This document shows, piece after piece, positions 1 to 5,019 of a DNA stretch of 5,019 nt. Origin of the DNA: Chloroflexota bacterium (lineage in GTDB: Bacteria; Chloroflexota; Anaerolineae; Promineifilales; Promineifilaceae). The DNA lies in contig QQUD01001098.1 of NCBI GenBank assembly GCA_008501785.1, positions 1 to 5,019 of the forward strand. The letters run 5' to 3'. How positions within the stretch are numbered: position 1 is the stretch's first letter; the number at the start of each line of letters is the position of its first letter. The position numbers and the translations under genes were made by a program. The notes below the pieces were generated by a model. The model was not told the DNA's origin and did no database searches. It saw nothing but the letters and a program-made list of their open reading frames with translations.

Positions 1-1694
1 TTAGCAGCTTTATTTTTCTCAACTCTGTATTGGATATGGTTCTGCCGGTGCTGATTGCGCGGGGGGTATATCAGGTGGCGGCTGATCCCAACGACTCAGC
101 GATGAGTACACTCATTTACCTGATTCTCGGTGCGACGGTGTTGTCGTGGACATTTAACTTTATGCGGCAACGGCTGACGGCACGAACCGTAGGGGATGTA
201 GTGCTGAAGTTGCGGGAGGATGCGTTTACGGCCGTTATGTCTCGCGACATGTCCTTCTACGACGAGTTCCCATCCGGCAAGATTGTTAGCCGCGTCACAT
301 CCGACACACAGGACTTCTCTAACGTCGTCACGCTGACGCTCAATTTGATCAGCCAAATATTGCTAGTCATTCTCATCGTCGGCTACCTCTTTTCTATCAA
401 TGCTCGATTAGCCTGGATGGCTTTGATCATTGCGCCCGTTGTGGTCGCAACCGCGCTTGCTTTCCGTGCCATCGCCCGTACCACCACGCGACAGGCACAG
501 CGCCTTAAGGCCACTGTCAATTCAACCGTGCAGGAAACAATCAGCGGCATCTCGATTGCCAAGAACTTCCGCCAAGAACAGACGATTTACGATGAGTTTA
601 TCGATGTGAATGAGCAGGCGTATCAAGTGCAGGTGCGGCAAGGGTTTGTGTTTAGCAGCATCTTTCCGATTTTGGTGTTTATTGCGGGGATGGGAACGGC
701 CGTTATCGTCTATTTCGGCGGCAACTCAGCCCTGCGCAGCGACATCAGTCCCGGTGATTGGTATCTGTTTGTGCAGGCAATTGGCCTTTTCTGGTTCCCG
801 CTGACAGGTATTGCCTCGTTTTGGAGCCAATTCCAGTTGGGGTTGGCAGCCAGTGAACGTGTTTTTGCCTTAATTGATGCGGAGGACAAGGTGGTGCAGG
901 TAGATGATCGGGAGGTGGGAAGGTTAAACGGCCGTATCCAATTCCAAGACCTCTATTTCCGCTACACCGACAAAGAAACCGTGCTCAACGGATTCAACCT
1001 CACCATCAAGGCTGGCGAAATGGTAGCGCTCGTCGGCCACACTGGTGCAGGAAAATCCAGCCTGGGCCGTCTCATTGCCCGTTTTTACGAATATCAAGAT
1101 GGACAGTTACTCATTGATGGCAACGACATCCGCACCTTCGACCTGGCTCAGTATCGTCGCCAATTGGGCATCGTACCCCAAGTACCATTCCTGTTCACCG
1201 GCAATGTCGCCGACAACATCCGCTATGCCAAACCAGACGCAACAGATGAAGAAGTGCTCCAAATCGTGCAAACGATTGGTAAAGGGGATTGGCTAGAAAC
1301 ATTGCCACAAGGTTTGGAAACGCAAGTTGGCGAAGGTGGGCGGGGCCTTTCGATGGGCCAACGACAGCTCATCGCCCTGGCACGGGTGCTGCTGCAAAAC
1401 CCAGCAATCCTCATTCTCGACGAAGCCACAGCCAGTGTCGATCCACTGGCCGAAGCACAAATTCAGGAAAGCCTCGAACTGGTGCTGTCTGACCGCACCT
1501 CGATCATCATTGCCCACCGCCTCTCCACCATCAAACACGCAGACCGGATCATCGTACTCAGCGAGGGTGACATCATCGAAGAAGGCAGCCACGACAGCCT
1601 GATGGCCCAAGGCGGCCATTACGCCGAACTCTACGACACCTACTTCCGCCATCAATCACCAGAATACGAAGTCCCCGACACAGTCGTCGCCTAA
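1..1694 (+). CDS. ABC exporter half-transporter, permease fused to ATPase (5' end outside window)
   Basis: An inner-membrane, ATP-driven exporter subunit of the MsbA/LmrA/BmrA type: an N-terminal membrane domain fused to a nucleotide-binding domain, acting as a homo- or heterodimer. The frame is open from base 3, and the codons before the first possible start (TTG at 30) encode a hydrophobic stretch that looks like part of TM1. The true start therefore lies to the left; roughly 20-50 residues are missing compared with the usual 580-620. Numbering from TTG 30, further membrane segments lie near residues 26-45, 98-122, 128-150, 205-232 and 243-270. The ATPase domain is complete: Walker A GHTGAGKSS (nt 1035-1061), Q-loop Gln (1179-1181), signature LSMGQRQ (1347-1367; Met replaces the usual Gly), Walker B ILILDE with catalytic Glu (1422-1424), D-loop SVD, and switch His (1515-1517). 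All catalytic residues are present, so this half-site should hydrolyse ATP. The substrate cannot be told. A partner half-transporter may lie to the left. Confidence 0.95.
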   Translation, partial: SSFIFLNSVLDMVLPVLIARGVYQVAADPNDSAMSTLIYLILGATVLSWTFNFMRQRLTARTVGDVVLKLREDAFTAVMSRDMSFYDEFPSGKIVSRVTSDTQDFSNVVTLTLNLISQILLVILIVGYLFSINARLAWMALIIAPVVVATALAFRAIARTTTRQAQRLKATVNSTVQETISGISIAKNFRQEQTIYDEFIDVNEQAYQVQVRQGFVFSSIFPILVFIAGMGTAVIVYFGGNSALRSDISPGDWYLFVQAIGLFWFPLTGIASFWSQFQLGLAASERVFALIDAEDKVVQVDDREVGRLNGRIQFQDLYFRYTDKETVLNGFNLTIKAGEMVALVGHTGAGKSSLGRLIARFYEYQDGQLLIDGNDIRTFDLAQYRRQLGIVPQVPFLFTGNVADNIRYAKPDATDEEVLQIVQTIGKGDWLETLPQGLETQVGEGGRGLSMGQRQLIALARVLLQNPAILILDEATASVDPLAEAQIQESLELVLSDRTSIIIAHRLSTIKHADRIIVLSEGDIIEEGSHDSLMAQGGHYAELYDTYFRHQSPEYEVPDTVVA

Positions 1695-1696
1695 AC

Positions 1697-1743
1697 GGAG
1701 TGGAGGCTTTAGCCGGAACGGACCCGGCTAAAGCCTCCACTCC
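1697..1743. terminator. Perfect 20-bp inverted repeat after the ABC gene; hairpin or possible terminator
   Basis: Two nucleotides after the TAA stop of the exporter gene, a 20-base arm (1697-1716, beginning GGAGTGGAGGC) is repeated as its exact reverse complement at 1724-1743, with a 7-base loop AACGGAC. The stem is GC-rich and would be very stable in RNA of either strand. No T-run follows on the + strand (CAAACAC follows), so it is not a textbook intrinsic terminator. It may block RNA polymerase or 3' exonucleases, or it may be one copy of a dispersed palindromic repeat. It also lies downstream of the oppositely oriented kinase gene, so it could serve both converging transcripts. Confidence 0.6.
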
Positions 1744-1750
1744 CAAACAC

Positions 1751-1942
1751 ACGTCATTTCAAGTAACCAATGCAAGGAAGACCTAGCACAGAATAAGGAA
1801 GAAATCTGTCATGCAATTGTCATTCCGAGGTCTGCCGAGGAATCTCGCTTTGAGGCAGAGGATTATTGGCAGACACGAAGCAAGATTCCTCACTCCGAAG
1901 ACAGCCTGCCCTGAGCGCAGCCGAACGGGTTCGAAATGACGT
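1751..1942. repeat. Dispersed-repeat or MITE-like element with 10-bp terminal inverted repeats
   Basis: ACGTCATTTC at 1751-1760 is matched exactly by its reverse complement GAAATGACGT at 1933-1942. Inside lies a second, imperfect foldback: GAGGAATCTCGCTT (1837-1850) pairs with AAGCAAGATTCCTC (1878-1891) at 13 of 14 positions, and GTCATTCCGAG (1819-1829) resembles the inverted right end. The right part (1910-1940, CCTGAGCGCAGCCGAACGGG then TTCGAAATGAC) is of a type I associate with multicopy intergenic repeats in bacterial genomes; that is recollection and was not searched. No ORF is inside. No target-site duplication is evident at the ends. The right end stops one base before the stop codon of the kinase gene, so the element may also form the 3' UTR hairpin of that gene. 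Confidence 0.5.
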
Positions 1943-2581
1943 TTACGTAAATATAACATCCTCTTTCCCCATCAACTTCTCTTGAATCCGCCCCACCACA
2001 ATGTCAAGATGCTCAGGTTGATGCACAAAATCCAGATTTTCAGAGTGAATAGTTAACACCGGACACAAATCAAACGACTCCAGCCATTCGTCGTAATAGG
2101 AGTCGAGCAATTGTAGATAATCAGCAGGAATGCCACTTTCAATATCACGCCCGCGCTGGTTAATGCGATCCATCAAAACTGAAACCGGCGCTTTCAAATA
2201 AAGCATTAAATCTGGGCGGGGCAAACTGTCCACCACCAGATCATAAACCGTGCGATATGCCTGATAGTCACGCTCGCTAATGTTATTCATCTGGTGCAGC
2301 GCTCGTGCAAAAATGTGGGCGTCTTCATAAATAGTTCGGTCCGAAATCGCCGACTGTGGGCTTTCCGACAACGCCCGATGTTGATTCGCCCGATGCCCTA
2401 AATGAAATACTTGCAGATGAAACGACCACTGCTTCATATTTTCATAAAAATCCGCCAGATATGGATTGTCTGCAACGCTTTCATAGCCGATTTGCCAGCC
2501 TAAACGCTTGCCAACCTTCTCCGCCAACGACGTTTTACCAACCCCTATATTGCCAGCTACGAGTATGAAGTGATTTGCCAT
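1943..2581 (-). CDS. Deoxynucleoside kinase (deoxyadenosine/deoxyguanosine kinase family)
   Basis: A cytosolic salvage enzyme that uses ATP to phosphorylate a deoxynucleoside to its 5'-monophosphate, feeding dNTP pools. The protein is 212 residues, normal for bacterial purine dNKs (about 205-220). Visible motifs: P-loop GNIGVGKT at residues 10-17; the substrate-site Glu of YES at 34; DRTIYED at 81-87, the family's (D/E)R(S/T) catalytic and sugar-binding motif followed by the Bacillus-like IYED..IFA; strand PDLMLYL at 123-129; and an Arg-rich lid RINQRGRDIE at 139-148. The ATG at 2581 is chosen because AAGGA sits 8 nt upstream and the protein then begins directly before the first beta strand. 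An in-frame start at 2668 would add 29 residues translated from repeat DNA (NTPIYKHTNTP) and is rejected. Whether it prefers dA, dG or dC cannot be fixed from motifs alone. It is downstream of a methyltransferase gene, 131 bp away, and its stop abuts the repeat element at 1942. Confidence 0.9.
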   Translation of the reverse strand: MANHFILVAGNIGVGKTSLAEKVGKRLGWQIGYESVADNPYLADFYENMKQWSFHLQVFHLGHRANQHRALSESPQSAISDRTIYEDAHIFARALHQMNNISERDYQAYRTVYDLVVDSLPRPDLMLYLKAPVSVLMDRINQRGRDIESGIPADYLQLLDSYYDEWLESFDLCPVLTIHSENLDFVHQPEHLDIVVGRIQEKLMGKEDVIFT

Positions 2582-2607
2582 GTGTCTGTTCCTTTTTAAT
2601 GGAAGTG

Positions 2608-2711
2608 GTGTATTGGTATGTTTGTATATGGGTGTATTGACGTATTCGTTAAATGCATCAGTCAACATACTAATTCATAAATATACCAATACACGAATAC
2701 ACCGATACACG
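2608..2711. repeat. Intergenic inverted repeat plus 8-bp tandem array
   Basis: Most of the gap between the methyltransferase and kinase genes is repetitive. GTGTATTGGTAT (2608-2619) is inverted exactly at 2683-2694. A smaller nested pair, TTGAC (2637-2641) and GTCAA (2661-2665), lies inside. At the right end are three near-identical 8-bp units: AATACACG (2688-2695), AATACACC (2696-2703) and GATACACG (2704-2711), ending two bases before the methyltransferase stop. The stretch is AT-rich and built of variations on GTGTATT. In mRNA of the kinase it would form a leader hairpin. No convincing promoter was seen. Confidence 0.6.
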
Positions 2712-2712
2712 C

Positions 2713-3645
2713 TTACTCCAAATTTGGTAGTTCTTTTTCAAATGGATGGCCGTTTTGCCACCCCGTTTTGCCTGTTTTGCGCCAATGTTCCAGGCGGCGA
2801 ATGGTTATTTCGCAATAGATAGGGTCGATGTCCGTTGTAAAACACGGCCGTTTCAACCTTTCCGCTGCCAGCAAAGTTGTACCCGAATGGCTGAAAAAGT
2901 CCAGCACAATTTCACCCTCCGCCGAACTGGCCTGAATAATGCGCTCAATCGACTTCAGCGGCTTCTGTGCATAACAACCTGACACGTTTTCTTCCATACG
3001 ATAAAACACTTGCTGAATATCAATCCAGACATTGCTGGCCCGAATCGTGTCAGATTTGCTGCGCTCAATGTTTTCGGTGGAACGGCCGTTTACATCCTTG
3101 TAATATCCCTTCACCGTCTTCGGAATATCCGTATACTGCACATCAAATGGCGGATTGCCTTTTGTGTAGTAAAGCAGTTCCTGCCGCACCGCCATCCAAT
3201 TTTTCTGCGTACCGTACCCGCGCTGATTGCGCATCGTGATAAAACTGCGTGGCTCAAAAGGAAAATCGCGCATCATCATCATAAAGTCGGGCAGCGGCTG
3301 GAATTGGTTGCGCTGGTCGGCTCCCAACCAGATGTACAGGGCGCTGGATTCGGCCAGGGCGTCCCAACTATGCTGCACCCATTTTTGGCACCAGCGGATG
3401 TAGTCGGATAACGGCCGTTCTGCAAACGCCACCAAATTATACGGCGGATCGTGAATCGCACAGGTTGCCAGCTTCCCCGCCATCAGCTGTGCCACCTCAT
3501 CCCCATCAGCAGCATCCAGACATCCGACCCGATGCCCCATCACCGGGTCTTCCCACACTTCACCCGGCTGAATGCGGCAATGTGCCAAAATTTTCTCTCG
3601 TAAATCATCCCGTTTGTCTAATCGAGGCAGTGGATTATTCTTCAT
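2713..3645 (-). CDS. Class beta DNA methyltransferase (N6-adenine or N4-cytosine), apparently solitary
   Basis: Transfers methyl from S-adenosylmethionine to an exocyclic amino group in DNA. From the ATG at 3645 it has 310 residues. The catalytic motif IV, DPPYN, is at about residues 66-70; the SAM-binding motif I, DFFSHSGTT, is at about 249-257, preceded by the motif X-like QKPLKSIERII and followed by FTTDIDP (269-275). The order DPPY, target-recognition region, FxGxG-like motif defines class beta (N6_N4_Mtase family). DPPY is more usual in N6-adenine enzymes, but N4-cytosine is not excluded. Motif I reads FSHSGTT where FxGSGTT is usual. A GTG 24 nt upstream (3669) is in frame with AAGG ahead of it, but that start lies inside a terminator hairpin and adds the sequence MLTPAFFA; the ATG is preferred although it has no clear ribosome site. 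No restriction endonuclease gene adjoins it here, so it may be an orphan regulatory or epigenetic methylase. Its recognition sequence is unknown. Confidence 0.88.
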   Translation of the reverse strand: MKNNPLPRLDKRDDLREKILAHCRIQPGEVWEDPVMGHRVGCLDAADGDEVAQLMAGKLATCAIHDPPYNLVAFAERPLSDYIRWCQKWVQHSWDALAESSALYIWLGADQRNQFQPLPDFMMMMRDFPFEPRSFITMRNQRGYGTQKNWMAVRQELLYYTKGNPPFDVQYTDIPKTVKGYYKDVNGRSTENIERSKSDTIRASNVWIDIQQVFYRMEENVSGCYAQKPLKSIERIIQASSAEGEIVLDFFSHSGTTLLAAERLKRPCFTTDIDPIYCEITIRRLEHWRKTGKTGWQNGHPFEKELPNLE

Positions 3646-3648
3646 TGC

Positions 3649-3676
3649 AAAAAAAGCCGGTGTTAACACCGGCTTT
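3649..3676 (-). terminator. Intrinsic terminator after sdhB, immediately before the methyltransferase ATG
   Basis: A perfect 24-base palindrome (3653-3676; half-site AAAGCCGGTGTT, inverted as AACACCGGCTTT) is followed, reading the - strand, by an uninterrupted run of seven T (3655-3649). This is a textbook rho-independent terminator for transcripts coming from sdhB. The T-run ends only three bases before the ATG of the methyltransferase at 3645, an unusually tight placement. Confidence 0.8.
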
Positions 3677-3701
3677 AAACCTTAATCATTTGTTTTGTAA
3701 A
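3674..3701 (-). promoter_or_regulatory. Possible promoter for the methyltransferase, nested between two hairpins
   Basis: On the - strand TTTACA (3701-3696; 5 of 6 to TTGACA) and TTTAAA (3679-3674; 4 of 6 to TATAAT) are separated by 16 bp. A transcript from here would begin near 3667, in the middle of the terminator palindrome. It would then carry only one arm and would not fold the terminator, leaving a leader of about 22 nt before the ATG at 3645. This is a weak consensus match, supported mainly by position. Confidence 0.25.
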
Positions 3702-3732
3702 CATGACAGGTTTTCTGAAACCTATCATGTTT
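3699..3732 (-). terminator. Hairpin in the sdhB 3' UTR
   Basis: AAACATGACAGGTTT (3699-3713) and AAACCTATCATGTTT (3718-3732) form a 15-bp foldback with loop TCTG. The single mismatch (3707/3724) is C opposite A in + strand RNA but becomes a G-U wobble in - strand RNA, so the structure is fully paired only in the sense of sdhB. It begins eight bases after the sdhB stop. It could be the first of two tandem terminators, an mRNA 3'-end stabiliser, or a protein operator. Confidence 0.5.
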
Positions 3733-3740
3733 GTTTTAAC

Positions 3741-4466
3741 CTAAATCTCGCCAGTTGACAAGACCTTCTTCACTTCAGCAATCGCCTTTGTCACTTCAAT
3801 CTCACGCGGACACGCATTCGTGCAGTTGAAATTCGTGCGGCAGCGCCACACACCCATTGAATCACCAACCACTTCAAGGCGATCTTCAGCCGCTTCGTCC
3901 CGCGAATCAAAAATGAAGCGATGCGCCTGCACAATCGCTGCTGGCCCCACATACTTTTCGTTCGCCCAAAAGCTGGGGCAAGACGTAGTACACGCCGCAC
4001 ACAAAATGCATTTGGTCGTGTCATCAAACCGCGCCCGGTCTTCAGGGGATTGCAAACGTTCACGGCCGTTTTCCGGCACAGGCGTGTCGTTGACAAAAAA
4101 TGGCATCACAGATTTATAGTGTTCAAAAAATGGACCCATATCCACAATCAAATCTTTTTTAACGCGCATTCCCAAAATCGGCTCAACCTGAATTTTGACA
4201 GCATTGCTGCCTTCTTTCGCCAGACGCCCCACCAGCGTTTTACACGCCAGCATGTTTGCGCCATTAATGCGCAGCGCATCTGAGCCGCAAACCCCATGTG
4301 CACACGACCGCCGCAGCGCCAGCGTGCCATCCTGTTCCCACTTCACCTTATGCAGTGCATCTAGAACAGAATCGTTTGGATTCACATCTTTTAACGTGTA
4401 CTCACCCCACCATGACTTGTTTTCTTTTTCCGGATTATAGCGCCGGATGCGTAGTTGAACTTGCAT
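3741..4466 (-). CDS. sdhB: Succinate dehydrogenase iron-sulfur subunit
   Basis: The electron-transfer subunit of complex II. It carries electrons from the FAD of SdhA through three Fe-S clusters to quinone at the membrane anchor, on the cytoplasmic face. Its 241 residues match the family. The plant-type ferredoxin domain has the [2Fe-2S] ligands Cys55, Cys60, Asp63 and Cys75; the Asp in place of Cys is as in E. coli SdhB, with the same numbering. The C-terminal domain has CILCAACTTSC (Cys153, 156, 159, 163) and CRTNFNCTNACP (Cys209, 215, 219), giving [4Fe-4S] (153, 156, 159, 219) and [3Fe-4S] (163, 209, 215). The segment CPSFWAN has Ala168 where E. coli has Trp164 at the quinone site. The sequence continuing GPAAIVQAHRFIFDSRDE resembles the actinobacterial type. 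The ATG at 4466 has only a weak GAG 6 nt upstream. sdhA lies 98 bp upstream on the same strand. Confidence 0.96.
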   Translation of the reverse strand: MQVQLRIRRYNPEKENKSWWGEYTLKDVNPNDSVLDALHKVKWEQDGTLALRRSCAHGVCGSDALRINGANMLACKTLVGRLAKEGSNAVKIQVEPILGMRVKKDLIVDMGPFFEHYKSVMPFFVNDTPVPENGRERLQSPEDRARFDDTTKCILCAACTTSCPSFWANEKYVGPAAIVQAHRFIFDSRDEAAEDRLEVVGDSMGVWRCRTNFNCTNACPREIEVTKAIAEVKKVLSTGEI

Positions 4467-4488
4467 GATTTACTCGCTTTGAAGTCGT

Positions 4489-4577
4489 TAGTCTCTAGTC
4501 TCTAGTCTTTAGTCTCTAGTCGAATTTCAGATGACTAATAACTACTCGACTAATGACTACTCAACTAATAGACTCTC
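4489..4577. repeat. sdhA-sdhB intergenic tandem repeats (7-bp and 15-bp) in opposite orientation
   Basis: On the + strand five 7-bp units follow each other: TAGTCTC, TAGTCTC, TAGTCTT, TAGTCTC, TAGTCGA (4489-4523). After an 9-base spacer (4524-4532), 15-bp units GACTAATAACTACTC (4533-4547) and GACTAATGACTACTC (4548-4562), 14 of 15 identical, are followed by a looser third, AACTAATAGACTCTC (4563-4577), which contains the sdhA stop codon. The second set carries GACTA, the inverse of TAGTC, so the two halves can pair in many registers in mRNA. The array fills almost the whole 98-bp gap between sdhA and sdhB. Copy number may vary by slippage. Confidence 0.65.
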
Positions 4578-5019
4578 TCTTTCGGCTCATACCGGCCAAT
4601 GAATACCGGCTTGTAATCCAACTCGTACTTCCCGTCTTCAGTTGGATGACAAAGGGTGTGTTTCAACCATTCTTCGTCGTTGCGTTTGGGGAAGTCGTCA
4701 CGGGCGTGACCACCTCGACTTTCGGTGCGGGCGATGGCAGAAACGGCCGTTATCTCAGCCAGCTCCAACAAACAGCCCAACTCCCACGTTTCCAGCAAAT
4801 CGGTGTTAAACTGCTTGCCCTTGTCATCAATCTGCACACTGCGATTAAACGTTTCACGCAACTTCGCCAAATCGGCTACTGCTTCACCCATCGTTTCATC
4901 CGTGCGGAAAACGCCAACATTGCGCGTCATCGTATCTTGCATCTTCTTGCGAATGTCGTGCGGACGTGCGCCACCGCTGCCATTGCGAATGCGATCAAAC
5001 TCCGCAATCACCTCATCTG
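4565..5019 (-). CDS. sdhA: Succinate dehydrogenase flavoprotein subunit, C-terminal part (5' end outside window)
   Basis: The catalytic subunit of complex II, oxidising succinate to fumarate with a flavin in the cytoplasmic arm. Only about the last 150 of some 580-640 residues are in the window. The reading frame is open through the right edge (DEV precedes IAEFDRIRNG), so a GTG at 5011 is an internal codon, not the start. The visible part is the helical C-terminal domain of the fumarate reductase/succinate dehydrogenase flavoprotein family. It is recognised by TESRGGHARDDFPKRNDEEW (SRGGHAR at nt 4700-4720), which matches the ESRGAHSR.DFP.R.D..W segment of E. coli SdhA, and by the typical ending around KPVFIGRYEPKERVY. 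The FAD domain and the active-site His and Arg lie outside. It is followed by sdhB after 98 bp of repeats, with sdhA-sdhB order as in most bacterial operons. Anchor subunits are not in view and may lie upstream. Confidence 0.95.
   Translation of the reverse strand, partial: DEVIAEFDRIRNGSGGARPHDIRKKMQDTMTRNVGVFRTDETMGEAVADLAKLRETFNRSVQIDDKGKQFNTDLLETWELGCLLELAEITAVSAIARTESRGGHARDDFPKRNDEEWLKHTLCHPTEDGKYELDYKPVFIGRYEPKERVY

Larger units (their letters stand above)
228..4750. repeat. Dispersed iterated palindrome ACGGCCGT (eight copies, scattered)
   Basis: Eight exact copies of the 8-bp palindrome start at 228, 696, 928, 2844, 3082, 3411, 4062 and 4743. Those at 696, 3082, 3411 and 4743 extend to the 10-bp palindrome AACGGCCGTT. 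A near copy (ATGGCCGT) is at 2747. All lie inside genes: three in the ABC gene, three in the methyltransferase, one in sdhB and one in sdhA. The entry spans the outermost copies; the sequence between them is not part of the repeat. Confidence 0.85.

Noticed and set aside
30..32. TTG at 30 as the start of the ABC transporter
   Set aside because: The frame is open to the left edge with hydrophobic codons that fit TM1; starting here would cut the first membrane helix.
1293..1655. 120-residue - strand open frame opposite the ABC ATPase domain
   Set aside because: It covers the antisense of Walker B and the signature motif; its composition follows the sense codons.
2636..2666. TTGACT on the - strand as a -35 box for the kinase
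   Set aside because: No acceptable -10 hexamer at 16-18 bp; the hexamer is part of the nested inverted repeat.
2582..2668. N-terminal extension of the kinase to an upstream in-frame start
   Set aside because: The extra 29 residues encode repeat DNA; ATG 2581 has a good ribosome site and fits family length.
2580..2822. 80-residue + strand open frame across the kinase-methyltransferase gap
   Set aside because: Its residues (repeated YTNT/IHKYTNT-like) are translations of the intergenic repeat, and it runs into the methyltransferase antisense.
3010..3411. 133-residue + strand open frame opposite the methyltransferase
   Set aside because: It lies wholly antisense to a gene with clear catalytic motifs and shows no recognisable motif or ribosome site; a shadow frame.
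3921..4283. 120-residue + strand open frame opposite sdhB
   Set aside because: Antisense to the Fe-S cysteine clusters of sdhB; no independent support.
4489..4577. CRISPR array
   Set aside because: Units are 7 and 15 bp, directly tandem, with no spacers.
5009..5011. GTG at 5011 as the start of sdhA
   Set aside because: The frame continues open to the right edge and the remaining protein is only the C-terminal domain of a much longer family.

Overview
The window is 5,019 bp of moderate-GC bacterial chromosome. It carries two genes cut by the window edges and three complete genes. The left gene, an ABC exporter subunit, is on the + strand; the other four are on the - strand, so the two groups converge on the repeat-rich gap at about 1695-1942. 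Nothing here names the organism directly. The actinobacterial-looking SdhB and the hairpin-filled gaps would fit Chloroflexota (Anaerolineae-like), but this is inference from general familiarity.

Layout: (1) up to 1694, +, an ABC exporter half-transporter with its 5' end outside the window. (2) 1695-1942, a perfect 20-bp hairpin followed by a 192-bp element with 10-bp terminal inverted repeats. (3) 1943-2581, -, a deoxynucleoside kinase (purine dNK type). (4) 2582-2712, a gap of inverted and 8-bp tandem repeats. (5) 2713-3645, -, a solitary class beta DNA methyltransferase. (6) 3646-3740, two consecutive hairpins, one of them a canonical intrinsic terminator almost touching the methyltransferase ATG, with a possible promoter between them. 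(7) 3741-4466, -, sdhB. (8) 4467-4564, a gap of 7-bp and 15-bp tandem repeats. (9) 4565 to the right edge, -, the C-terminal part of sdhA.

sdhA and sdhB form the catalytic arm of succinate dehydrogenase (complex II) and are transcribed in that order. The terminator after sdhB probably ends that operon. The methyltransferase and the kinase follow on the same strand but look functionally unrelated to it. The exporter belongs to a separate unit entering from the left.

The clearest unexplained signal is the palindrome ACGGCCGT, which occurs eight times (about 0.08 expected by chance). It falls in four of the five genes and in all three reading frames, so selection or mutation bias is acting on the DNA word and not on a peptide. 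It resembles the highly iterated palindromes of cyanobacteria (HIP1) in behaviour, though not in sequence. No complete new defence or mobile system is visible in this window.
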